Source: Candidatus Agathobaculum pullistercoris (GTDB lineage: Bacteria > Bacillota > Clostridia > Oscillospirales > Butyricicoccaceae). Taken from it: DNA of 64,000 nucleotides. Shown here in pieces: positions 45,339 through 53,182 of the stretch (position 1 is its first letter; each line of letters starts with the position of its first letter). The translations under genes were made by a program, and so were the position numbers. The stretch covers positions 80,701 through 144,700 of the forward strand of contig DXFS01000010.1 in the NCBI GenBank assembly GCA_019114345.1, in the 5' to 3' direction. The notes beneath the pieces are model-generated. The model was not told where the DNA came from. It saw only the letters and a program-made list of their open reading frames with translations, and searched no databases.

Positions 45339-45415
45339 GGGGTTGTAGCTCAGCTGGTCAGAGCGTTCGCCTCACACGCGAGAGGTCGTGGGTTCGAGCC
45401 CCGCCAACCCCACCA
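45339..45415 (+). tRNA. tRNA-Val (anticodon CAC), CCA encoded
   Basis: GGGGTTGTAGCTCAGCTGGTCAGAGCGTTCGCCTCACACGCGAGAGGTCGTGGGTTCGAGCCCCGCCAACCCCACCA; loop CTCACAC; acceptor GGGGTTG/CAACCCC. Confidence 0.95.
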
Positions 45416-45418
45416 GAA

Positions 45419-45449
45419 TGAAAGCCGTCACTTTGTGACGGCTTTTTGC
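45419..45449 (+). terminator. Terminator after tRNA-Val
   Basis: AAAGCCGTCAC-TTT-GTGACGGCTTTTT. Confidence 0.9.
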
Positions 45450-45583
45450 TTTTCCATGTACTTTTTCGGTTTATACAATCTATAAGTTCGGAAAACTGCC
45501 ATTTTGCTGTTTGCGGTTATGCAGATAGAACAGATGCAAAACAATAAAAATGCTGAAATGTGTTGCAAAATCGTTGCAAATCA

Positions 45584-46708
45584 TCAGGCATTTTTCTGTT
45601 CGGTGGACGGCGCCAGGCTGGCAATATCCTCTTCGTCGACGTGGCTGTAGATATTTGCAGTGGTGGTGATGCTGGCGTGTCCCATCAGGTATTGCGCGGT
45701 TTTGAGATCATACCCCTGCCGCCGGAGGTTGGTGCAGTAAGTGTGGCGCAAAAAATGCGGCGTGATCGCGGGATCGAAGGCGTGCTCAATGATCTTATTG
45801 CGGTAGAGTTTCGCGCCTGCTTCACGGTCGCAGGCACGGTGGAAGCTGGTCCACATCCGGCGCAGATGCGTGAGCGTCAGCATTTTACCGTCCCGCCCGT
45901 GGACGAAATAGCGGCCGGACTGATCGAGCCGGGCGAGCAGCTCGGGCGGCATGGGTACCAGCCGTTCGCCTGCCGCGGTTTTCGTGCCCTTTTTCTTCGC
46001 CTGGTTCCCTTCGGCGTAGGTCGCCGAGCTGCTGATCCGGAGCAGTGTGCCGTCCTTGCGCAGGTCGGCCTTGCCGATCGGCACGGTCTCGCCGCGGCGC
46101 AGGCCGCAGTCCAGCATGAGCAGCACCCACGGCCCCGCCCAATGCCTGGCGGCGACCTTGCGGACGAGCGCTTCTTCCTCGCGGGTCAGCGCGCGGCGCG
46201 CGGTTTTGCCGGTCGCGGTATTCTCGATGCGGCGGCAGGGTGTGACCTCGATCAAACTGTTGATTTCGGCCTGCTCGAACAGCTGCCGCAGGGTGTAGAG
46301 GATCTGCCGCACGGTACCCTGGGCAAGCGGTTTGCCGTCCTCCCGGCGGGCATCGTTGACGAGCTGCTGGAGATGGAACGGCCGCACGGCAGTCACCGGC
46401 ATAAAGCCGATCACCGGCAGGATATGCCGCTTGAGGTTGATCTCGTAGTTGATGCGCTGGCTCGCGCCGATCTTCGGCTCCTTATAGGTGTGGTACCACT
46501 GCCATGCCCACTGCTCGACGGTCAGCGCCTTGCCGACGATCTGCACGCCCTTGGCGTTCAGGTTCTGGTAGTAGCGCACTTTCTGCTCAAAGATCGCCTT
46601 GTTATTCTCACGGATGTATTTGCGGATCGGCTTGCCGTCCGGCTTGTGCCCGACGGTGATCGCCTTGACGTATTTGTAGGTGTAGGTTTTCTTGGTAGTT
46701 GTAGGCAC
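45584..46708 (-). CDS. Tyrosine-type site-specific integrase
   Basis: MLDCGLRRGETVPIGKADL (R), ITPHFLRHTYCTNLRRQGYDLKTAQYLMGHASITTTANIYSH (HxxR...Y). Confidence 0.97.
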   Translation of the reverse strand: MPTTTKKTYTYKYVKAITVGHKPDGKPIRKYIRENNKAIFEQKVRYYQNLNAKGVQIVGKALTVEQWAWQWYHTYKEPKIGASQRINYEINLKRHILPVIGFMPVTAVRPFHLQQLVNDARREDGKPLAQGTVRQILYTLRQLFEQAEINSLIEVTPCRRIENTATGKTARRALTREEEALVRKVAARHWAGPWVLLMLDCGLRRGETVPIGKADLRKDGTLLRISSSATYAEGNQAKKKGTKTAAGERLVPMPPELLARLDQSGRYFVHGRDGKMLTLTHLRRMWTSFHRACDREAGAKLYRNKIIEHAFDPAITPHFLRHTYCTNLRRQGYDLKTAQYLMGHASITTTANIYSHVDEEDIASLAPSTEQKNA

Positions 46709-46734
46709 GCAGACGGCCTCCTTTGAATAAAATC

Positions 46735-46748
46735 AGAACATTTGTTCG
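46735..46748. promoter_or_regulatory. LexA-like box upstream of integrase
   Basis: AGAACATTTGTTCG (reverse strand CGAACAAATGTTCT), 27 bp before the integrase start. Confidence 0.7.
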
Positions 46749-46812
46749 GCTTATGGGGTGTAAAAATAGCAGACCACAAGGAACGGTGTTCGGTTGTGGT
46801 CTGCATAGTTTA

Positions 46813-47454
46813 TCAATATCCTACAGCGGATACACCATACTCAGCTTGCGCCTGGGTAAATCCTTCATATACGAGCTGGTCAATCAGTCCTTGACGGGAA
46901 AAAGAGGAATATTCCAGATAGCTTTGCGCGGACTTTGCCGCCTGCTCGTTCCAGTCTGCGCCGCAGTTTGCTGCCGCTGCTGTAGCGTCCTCATTGGAGA
47001 ATCCCTCGAATACGAGTTGGTCAACCAAGCCCTGCTGCGAAAATGCAGAGTATTCCAGATAGGATTGTGCAGACTTTTCTGCCTGTTCAGTCCAATTTGC
47101 CCCGCAGTTGTCTACGGCGAATGTTGCGTCCTCGGTTGAGTATCCCTCAAATTCGAGCTGCTCAATCAGGCCGCTCCGGGAGAAGGCAGAATACTCAAGA
47201 TAACTTTGTGCCGATTGCAGGGCGTTGCGCTGTCCCATCGTCATATTGTCGGCAGGCTCAGACGGTTCCTCGGGCGTGGTGTCGGTGGATACAGGTTCGG
47301 TTTGCTCGGCCTGTGCGGTACTGGCGTCCTGTTGCGGTTGTGTGGAGGTATTGCCGCCCATGGAGCCGATAACGCCGATCACGATCACAACGACGACAAC
47401 CCAAAACCACCATCGCTTGAAGATTGACTTCTTGGCCTTTGTTTTTTCTTCCAT
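46813..47454 (-). CDS. Ltp-family superinfection-exclusion-like protein (three repeated domains, TM anchor)
   Basis: Three copies of SAQSYLEYSAFSxxGLIxQLxxEGxSxxDATxAxxNCGAxW; N-terminal TM. Confidence 0.88.
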   Translation of the reverse strand: MEEKTKAKKSIFKRWWFWVVVVVIVIGVIGSMGGNTSTQPQQDASTAQAEQTEPVSTDTTPEEPSEPADNMTMGQRNALQSAQSYLEYSAFSRSGLIEQLEFEGYSTEDATFAVDNCGANWTEQAEKSAQSYLEYSAFSQQGLVDQLVFEGFSNEDATAAAANCGADWNEQAAKSAQSYLEYSSFSRQGLIDQLVYEGFTQAQAEYGVSAVGY

Positions 47455-47572
47455 CTGTGAATCCCCCTTAAAGATTGACAAATATAGCCAATCTTGTATA
47501 ATGTTATTGGAGGATCGTGTGAGTCACTCCGTTTTGCCCGTTCCGGTGCGTCACCACTGGGGCGGGCGTTTT

Positions 47573-48121
47573 TTACTTTGGATACCGGCCACCCGGTAAC
47601 TCATAAATGGCGCAGGTAATTACCGCGCTGGTAAATTCGTAGTCACTAAGCCGAGGATCGTCGTCATCCAGATCCCAACCGCCAACTTGGATGAAAGTCG
47701 TATGCTCGAAGCGCGCCAACACTTCCAAACCGTGAGTGAGCCGCTTAAAGATCATATCCTTTGCTTTGCTCTCGCTGAGTGAAACATTGCTTGCAGGCAA
47801 CCAGCCTATGTATTTGCCATCGTAAAGAACCTTGACCGCTGTTCCGTCATACTTATTTTTGGGCTCAGCCTGCAAGGTCAGCCATTTCCCCTTCATATTG
47901 CGGTCGATTACCTTTTGTGGATCGGAGCCATCGTGTTCATGATTGACACCGGACAGGGTAAACTCAACCGTTTTCATCAGCTTCGTGCCGTCTTTACTGG
48001 TAGGCGGAAAGTCTGGGATAGGAATGGCGTCGTATTTGCGTTGATCTCGTATCCCCTTGATCACGCCCCACAGGAAGAGTGCGACAATGACAATAATCGC
48101 AAGCTTGAACAATAGCCTCAC
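47573..48121 (-). CDS. Membrane-anchored HIRAN-like domain protein
   Basis: FTLSGVNHEHDGSDPQKVI...LTLQAEPKNKYDGTAVKVLYDGKYIGWLPA; N-terminal TM. Confidence 0.75.
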   Translation of the reverse strand: MRLLFKLAIIVIVALFLWGVIKGIRDQRKYDAIPIPDFPPTSKDGTKLMKTVEFTLSGVNHEHDGSDPQKVIDRNMKGKWLTLQAEPKNKYDGTAVKVLYDGKYIGWLPASNVSLSESKAKDMIFKRLTHGLEVLARFEHTTFIQVGGWDLDDDDPRLSDYEFTSAVITCAIYELPGGRYPK

Positions 48122-48130
48122 TCCTTGGTG

Positions 48131-48145
48131 TGTTCAAATTGAACA
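48131..48145. promoter_or_regulatory. Palindrome upstream of HIRAN gene
   Basis: TGTTCAA-A-TTGAACA. Confidence 0.5.
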
Positions 48146-48185
48146 CCTGTATTTTGTGAATTATCACCAGATATAGAAAACCCTC

Positions 48186-48235
48186 TTGTCAAAAATCAAG
48201 ATGCGGTGTATTATTGAAAAGCAAACATATGTTCG
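48186..48235 (+). promoter_or_regulatory. Promoter with LexA-like box, driving small ORF antisense to repressor
   Basis: TTGTCA 48186 - 17 - TATTAT 48209; CAAACATATGTTCG 48222-48235. Confidence 0.8.
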
Positions 48236-48255
48236 ATTTTGGGGAGGGGCGACAG

Positions 48256-48408
48256 ATGAAAGAATACGACGAGCTATTGGAGTTGGCCGCGCAGAGTGAT
48301 CTGCCGTCCGCCTTTATTTCTGCTGTTTGGGCTTATGCGAAGTCGCTGCAAGACCTCGCCCAAACTCAAGAATCCTCCGCCGATCTTCCGGTGAAAGCGT
48401 TTCCATGA
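48256..48408 (+). CDS. Small (50 aa) phage protein, candidate SOS-induced antirepressor
   Basis: MKEYDELLELAAQSDLPSAFISAVWAYAKSLQDLAQTQESSADLPVKAFP; RBS GGGGAGGGG; own promoter; function inferred only. Confidence 0.6.
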   Translation: MKEYDELLELAAQSDLPSAFISAVWAYAKSLQDLAQTQESSADLPVKAFP

Positions 48409-48661
48409 CTTCGCGAAGCGCCTGTGCTTCAGGTAAAGCGCCTACTTCTTCAGGAGTGGGCGCTTTTTTTATGTCAGACTGACAAAGAAGATAGTCTGTA
48501 GACACATCAAAAAAATTAGAAAGCGCAACGAGCATTTCATTGCTCAGGTCGCACTTATCCGTCTCGTACATTGCGACAGCACTTCTTGAGATGCCGAGTT
48601 CCTGTGCTAATTTTGCCTGAGTGATCTTGCGCTCTTTGCGCAGTTCCTTTACTCTATTCAC
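48314..48661 (-). CDS. Phage XRE-family repressor (no S24 protease domain)
   Basis: VKELRKERKITQAKLAQELGISRSAVAMYETDKCDLSNEMLVALSNFFDVSTDYLL; 115 aa. Confidence 0.93.
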   Translation of the reverse strand: MNRVKELRKERKITQAKLAQELGISRSAVAMYETDKCDLSNEMLVALSNFFDVSTDYLLCQSDIKKAPTPEEVGALPEAQALREVMETLSPEDRRRILEFGRGLAATSHKPKQQK

Positions 48662-48673
48662 TCGAACACCTCC

Positions 48674-48687
48674 CGAACGACTGTTCT
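48674..48687. promoter_or_regulatory. LexA-like box in repressor leader
   Basis: CGAACGACTGTTCT immediately upstream of the repressor SD (GGGAGG on minus strand). Confidence 0.5.
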
Positions 48688-48809
48688 AATTATAGGTCAA
48701 TTCTATTGACAAAACAATAGAAGTAAAAATAAATTTGTTTTTTATATTGACAAAATGGTAAAAAGGAGATAACATAATGTCAGTAATACTGACAAGGAGG
48801 TGTAAACTA

Positions 48810-49016
48810 ATGAAATCCATAAAAAACAGGCGGGAACACATCGGCTTGACGCAGGCTCAGTTTGCGTCCAGTTTACAAGTATCTCGTGCGACGGTAGCCA
48901 TGTGGGAGACCGAAAAGTCATATCCTCGCGCTGACCTGCTTCCCAAGATTGCACAGCTGCTCGGCTGCACCATCGACGACCTGTACGCGGACGAGCCGGA
49001 AAAGGAGGTGAGCTGA
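48810..49016 (+). CDS. Cro-like XRE-family regulator
   Basis: IKNRREHIGLTQAQFASSLQVSRATVAMWETEKSYPRADLLPKIAQLLGCTIDDLY; divergent to repressor. Confidence 0.92.
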   Translation: MKSIKNRREHIGLTQAQFASSLQVSRATVAMWETEKSYPRADLLPKIAQLLGCTIDDLYADEPEKEVS

Positions 49017-49235
49017 ATGTCCGGTAAATATCTGACGATCGCAGAGATCGCGGAGCGGTGGATCTGCTCCAAGGACTATGTGCGCAAGCTGATCATCAGC
49101 GGACAGCTGTCCGGCACCAAGTTGGGCGGATGGAAAGTCCGGCAGGATGAGCTGCTGCGCTATGAAAAGGCCAAGGAGAAGCGGGACATGGAGGAGCTGC
49201 GGGTGCAGCGCGTCGGCTTCTTCCCCGGTGCATGA
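49017..49235 (+). CDS. Excisionase-like HTH protein
   Basis: YLTIAEIAERWICSKDYVRKLIISGQLSGTKLGGWKVRQDELLRYE. Confidence 0.85.
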   Translation: MSGKYLTIAEIAERWICSKDYVRKLIISGQLSGTKLGGWKVRQDELLRYEKAKEKRDMEELRVQRVGFFPGA

Positions 49236-49270
49236 ACGCATTATAGCATGAAAAGGAGGATTGAACCAGT

Positions 49271-49738
49271 GTGCGAAACTACAGGAATATCTACCAAACT
49301 GCGCGCGAGCTGAAGGGTTTGACGCAGGAAGCCGCCGCCGAGCGCCTGGACATATCGGTCGATAGCTTGGGCGCGTATGAGCAGGACCGGCGCAGGCCGC
49401 CGGACAGCACAGTGCTGAGGATGGCACAGCTGTATGACTTTCCATATCTGTGTTACCAGCATATTGCGTCGGGCGAGCTGGGCGGCGTGCTGCCGGAAGT
49501 GACGCCGACATCGCTCGAACAGGCGACGATGCGGCTGGTGCGTCTGATTGGTAAGTTCGCCAAGTCCGGCCGGCTGGATCAGCTGCTCGAGATCAACGAG
49601 GACGGGCGGATCACTGCCGAGGAGCGTCCGCTGCATGACGCGATCATGGCCGAACTGCGCGATATAACATCCACCTATCTCGAGTTGGATTGCGCCACGC
49701 AAAAGGAAAGCGCCCAGGGCGGCGGCAACCGCAACTGA
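49271..49738 (+). CDS. XRE-family phage regulator
   Basis: TARELKGLTQEAAAERLDISVDSLGAYEQDRRRPPDSTVLRMAQLY. Confidence 0.88.
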   Translation: MRNYRNIYQTARELKGLTQEAAAERLDISVDSLGAYEQDRRRPPDSTVLRMAQLYDFPYLCYQHIASGELGGVLPEVTPTSLEQATMRLVRLIGKFAKSGRLDQLLEINEDGRITAEERPLHDAIMAELRDITSTYLELDCATQKESAQGGGNRN

Positions 49739-49821
49739 GCGCAAACAAAATTGAACTACTTACAGGATAAAGCAAAAGTCCGGCGCTGTCAAGCAGCAGC
49801 GCCGGGGGAAGGGTGAAAAAT

Positions 49822-50046
49822 ATGAGAAACACCGCAAAGAAGATGGAACCGGCCGAGCCGCTCTGCGCTGTACCTGATGAGGACAAACTGGGTAGACAGG
49901 CGCGCCGTCTGGCGCTGGGCTTTGGGCTGATGCTGGTGGCGGGCGCGCTGTCGGATGGCGGCATGCTGCCGCTGTGGGGTACGGCGCTGCTGCTCGCGGC
50001 AGGACTTGCCGTGCTGTGCTCGGCTGTCGGGAAGGAGGCATCGTGA
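49822..50046 (+). CDS. Hypothetical small membrane protein
   Basis: ALGFGLMLVAGALSDGGMLPLWGTALLLAAGLAVLCS TMs. Confidence 0.65.
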   Translation: MRNTAKKMEPAEPLCAVPDEDKLGRQARRLALGFGLMLVAGALSDGGMLPLWGTALLLAAGLAVLCSAVGKEAS

Positions 50047-50237
50047 TGCTGGTAACCGTAAAGTTTGAGATCCCGCACGATCTCCAGCCGCGCATCCGCG
50101 CGCTGGGGAAGCAGCTTGGCCTGCCGCTTGACATCATGTGCGTCATGCTGCTGCAGGATGGCTATGTCACGCATTTGCGGCAGTCTATCGCCCGGGCGGA
50201 AGCGGACATCCGGAGCTGGAAGGAGGCCGCGCAATGA
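50046..50237 (+). CDS. Hypothetical phage protein
   Basis: MLVTVKFEIPHDLQPRIRALGKQLGLPLDIMCVMLLQDGY; overlaps neighbours by 1-4 nt. Confidence 0.65.
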   Translation: MLVTVKFEIPHDLQPRIRALGKQLGLPLDIMCVMLLQDGYVTHLRQSIARAEADIRSWKEAAQ

Positions 50238-50344
50238 TCTGGTACTTACTCGCGGCGCTGTCGCTCGGCTGCGTGTTCATGGCGCTCAGCCTGCTGATCA
50301 GCCGACTGATGAGCAAGCCCATGGAAAGGCGGTGGCGGCGGTGA
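50234..50344 (+). CDS. Small TM phage protein (36 aa)
   Basis: MIWYLLAALSLGCVFMALSLLISRLMSKPMERRWRR; translationally coupled. Confidence 0.55.
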   Translation: MIWYLLAALSLGCVFMALSLLISRLMSKPMERRWRR

Positions 50345-50718
50345 GGAGATTCGCACCCGACGAACTGGCCGAGATCCGGACGCTTTACCGCAACGCGGCC
50401 AGCCCGAAAAAGCAGATCGGCATTCTGGCCGATCTGTACGCCTGCCCCAGGCAGGATATCGAGCGCGCGCTCGGCCTGCCGGTGACGCCGATGCGCGCGC
50501 AGAAGCAACTGCCCAGGCCGCGGCTGCGCTGGACGCCGGAGATGGAGGCGCGGCTGCTCGCGCTGTACGCTGAGACGCACGAGACCGCGGCGATCGCGGG
50601 GCAAATGGGGCTGCCGCCCCGGAATGTCAAGTGCAAGATCGAGAAGCTGAAGGCGCGCGGGGTGATCCCGCGCAAGCCGGAGGCTTTGTCGGCCTGCACG
50701 AAGGGGGGGAGCGCATGA
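50341..50718 (+). CDS. Phage HTH protein
   Basis: LYRNAASPKKQIGILADLYACPRQDIERAL; RLRWTPEMEARLLALYAETHETAAIAGQMGLPPRNVKCKIEKLKARG; GTG start. Confidence 0.7.
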   Translation: MRRFAPDELAEIRTLYRNAASPKKQIGILADLYACPRQDIERALGLPVTPMRAQKQLPRPRLRWTPEMEARLLALYAETHETAAIAGQMGLPPRNVKCKIEKLKARGVIPRKPEALSACTKGGSA

Positions 50719-51407
50719 GCTTCACCTACCAGTTTAACACGACCTGCGCGGCGGTGTATGGCGTGCCGGAGGCGGTGTTTATCCATCAGCTGTACTTTTG
50801 GTGCCGGGTCAATGAGAAGAACGGGCGCAATCTGCACGACGGCCGATATTGGTCGTACAACAGCATGAAAGCGCTGCGGGAAATCTTTGATTTCTGGACG
50901 CCCAGCCAGCTGGAAACCGTGATTAAAAACTGCCGGAAAAAGGGCGCGATCCTGACAGGGAATTACTGTACCGACCCACGCGACCGGACGCTCTCCTACA
51001 CAATTACGGATTCTGTGAAATGCATTTATGAAAAGTCAGAAATGAGTGACGTAGATTTCACAAATGCATTTCCGAAATCTCAGAAATGTATTAAAGGAAC
51101 AGTTGGTAACCCTACAGTTGGTAACACAGATATACTTCCCCTTTTCGACCGTTTTTGGGGCGCGTACCCCCGCAAGGTGAGCAAGGCCGACGCCAGAAAG
51201 GCCTTTGCGAAACTGGATCCCGACGCGGCGCTGGTGGAGGAAATGCTGCGAGCGCTGGACTGGCAGAAGCGCCTGCCGGAGTGGACGAAGGACTGCGGGC
51301 AGTTTATCCCGTACCCCGCGACCTGGCTGAACGCCCGCCGCTGGGAAGATGAGCCGGAAGCGCCTGAGCCGCTGGGGCCGAAGGGGGGCCAGTTTGAGCA
51401 ATGGTGA
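50715..51407 (+). CDS. Phage replication-associated wHTH protein
   Basis: N-terminal winged-helix-like region, C-terminal FDRFWGAYPRKVSKADARKAFAKLDPD typical of phage replication proteins; precedes DnaB. Confidence 0.75.
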   Translation: MSFTYQFNTTCAAVYGVPEAVFIHQLYFWCRVNEKNGRNLHDGRYWSYNSMKALREIFDFWTPSQLETVIKNCRKKGAILTGNYCTDPRDRTLSYTITDSVKCIYEKSEMSDVDFTNAFPKSQKCIKGTVGNPTVGNTDILPLFDRFWGAYPRKVSKADARKAFAKLDPDAALVEEMLRALDWQKRLPEWTKDCGQFIPYPATWLNARRWEDEPEAPEPLGPKGGQFEQW

Positions 51408-52684
51408 CCAAAGCGACGCTTGATGCGGAATACAGCGTGATCGGCTGCCTGCTGGTAGACCCGTCGATCGCAGGCGAGCTGATCAGCCTGACCCGGCCGG
51501 AGGATTTCACCATCGCTGAGCTGCGCACGGTGTACAATGCCGCGGTCAAGCTGTTCAGCGCCGGGCGGACGGTGGACGCAGTGACCATCCGCGGTGTGTG
51601 CGGCGCGGAGTATAACGACTTGCTCATGCAGTGCATGGAGATCATGCCGACCTCGTTCGGCTGGCGCACCTACATATCCGCCATGCAGGAGCAGACGCGC
51701 GTGACACGGTTACAGGAGCTGGCGGCGCAGATGGCAAACGTGCGCACCAGCGCCGAGGGACGCGACCTGCTGGGAAAGGCGGGCGAGATTTTGAGCGAGA
51801 AAAGCGCCGCGCAGATCGTGACCATGGAGCAGGCGCTCGTCCAGTTTTTCACCGAGCAGGGCGAAAAACGCCGGTTTATCAGCTGGGGCTTTGACAAGCT
51901 GGACCGCCGCCTGTACTCGGATTACGGTGACTTTGTGATCGTCGCCGGGCGGCCGTCCGCGGGCAAGACCGCGCTGGCGCTGCAAATGGCGGCGCTCATG
52001 GGGCAGCACGACAAAGTCGGCTTTTACAGCCTTGAGACCAGCCCCGCGAAGCTCACCAACCGCCTGGTGGCAAACCGCTGCATCATCGACTTCGGCCGGA
52101 TCAACCGGCGCGAGATGACCGAGGAGGAATGGAGCCGCGTCGTGAAATGGAAGAAGGAAGTCGCCTCCACGCAGCTGGAGCTGGTGCCCGCCTCGGGGTG
52201 GGGCGTGCAGGATATCCTGTCCACCGCGCTGTCCCGGCGGCACAAAATCGTGTTCATCGACTATTTGCAGCAGCTGCGCGGCCGCGGGCGCGACCGTTTC
52301 GAGCAGGTGACAAACATTTCGCTCGACCTGCATGCGATGGCGCAGACGCACGGCATCCTGGTCGTAGCGCTCAGCCAACTGTCCCGCGCCAGCCAGAGCC
52401 GGGCGGATGCCGCGCCGACGCTCACCGACCTGCGCGAATCCGGCCAGATCGAACAGGACGCGGACGCGGTGCTCGCGCTGTACATCGACCCGGATGAGGA
52501 CGCACCACAGAACGACCGTAAACTGCGCGTACTCAAGAACAAAGAGGGCACGCTGGGCGAGTTTTCGCTTGCCTTTAACGGCTCGACGCAGACCTTTGCA
52601 GAATATATGGGCGGGCAGCTCGCCGCCGCCCGGCAGATCAAGAAAATGGAGGGAAAGCACAATGAGCAGACAAACGTATCGTGA
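51401..52684 (+). CDS. Replicative DNA helicase (DnaB-like)
   Basis: DAEYSVIGCLLVDPS; FVIVAGRPSAGKTALALQMA; IVFIDYLQQLRGRG; LSQLSRASQSR; RESGQIEQDADAVLAL. Confidence 0.95.
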   Translation: MVTKATLDAEYSVIGCLLVDPSIAGELISLTRPEDFTIAELRTVYNAAVKLFSAGRTVDAVTIRGVCGAEYNDLLMQCMEIMPTSFGWRTYISAMQEQTRVTRLQELAAQMANVRTSAEGRDLLGKAGEILSEKSAAQIVTMEQALVQFFTEQGEKRRFISWGFDKLDRRLYSDYGDFVIVAGRPSAGKTALALQMAALMGQHDKVGFYSLETSPAKLTNRLVANRCIIDFGRINRREMTEEEWSRVVKWKKEVASTQLELVPASGWGVQDILSTALSRRHKIVFIDYLQQLRGRGRDRFEQVTNISLDLHAMAQTHGILVVALSQLSRASQSRADAAPTLTDLRESGQIEQDADAVLALYIDPDEDAPQNDRKLRVLKNKEGTLGEFSLAFNGSTQTFAEYMGGQLAAARQIKKMEGKHNEQTNVS

Positions 52685-53018
52685 GCCAAACGGCCGCTGG
52701 GGCGTCAAGGGCATCAGCTGGGCCGAGATCCCGGACGGGCTGTACGGCGCGCTGTATAAACTGATGGACTATGAGGACGTATGCGACAGCCCGCGCCGGG
52801 TAGCGTCCTACATGGACAGCGACCTCGGGCCGGTGCGTTACCAGCTGATCGACGAGGCGCACAACGTCTGGCAGTGCGCGGAGTGCGGCCATATCGAACA
52901 GTTTGAGGCAAACGGGCCGATCTCAAACGGATGGACCGTGTGCCCGTGCTGTGCGCGCATGATCGCGGACGACTCGGAGGCCGTGCTGGACGAGGAGGAC
53001 GACGATGAACCTGCGTGA
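52662..53018 (+). CDS. Hypothetical phage zinc-ribbon-like protein
   Basis: VWQCAECGHIEQFEANGPISNGWTVCPCCARM. Confidence 0.75.
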   Translation: MSRQTYREPNGRWGVKGISWAEIPDGLYGALYKLMDYEDVCDSPRRVASYMDSDLGPVRYQLIDEAHNVWQCAECGHIEQFEANGPISNGWTVCPCCARMIADDSEAVLDEEDDDEPA

Positions 53019-53181
53019 AGTTGTGCGCACGCTGCGCTTTGAGCGCCGCCGCGTGCTGGCGATGAGCCGGGTGTGCGACCCGGTATTCGCGAAAGACTAT
53101 GAACGCACCGCCCGCGCGCTCGGCATCGCGGCGTCGATCGTCGAGCAGCAGGGTGATAAGCACCGGAGAAAGGACAAATGA
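53005..53181 (+). CDS. Hypothetical phage protein (58 aa)
   Basis: MNLREVVRTLRFERRRVLAMSRVCDPVFAKDYERTARALGIAASIVEQQGDKHRRKDK; between overlapping genes. Confidence 0.6.
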   Translation: MNLREVVRTLRFERRRVLAMSRVCDPVFAKDYERTARALGIAASIVEQQGDKHRRKDK

Positions 53182-53182
53182 A

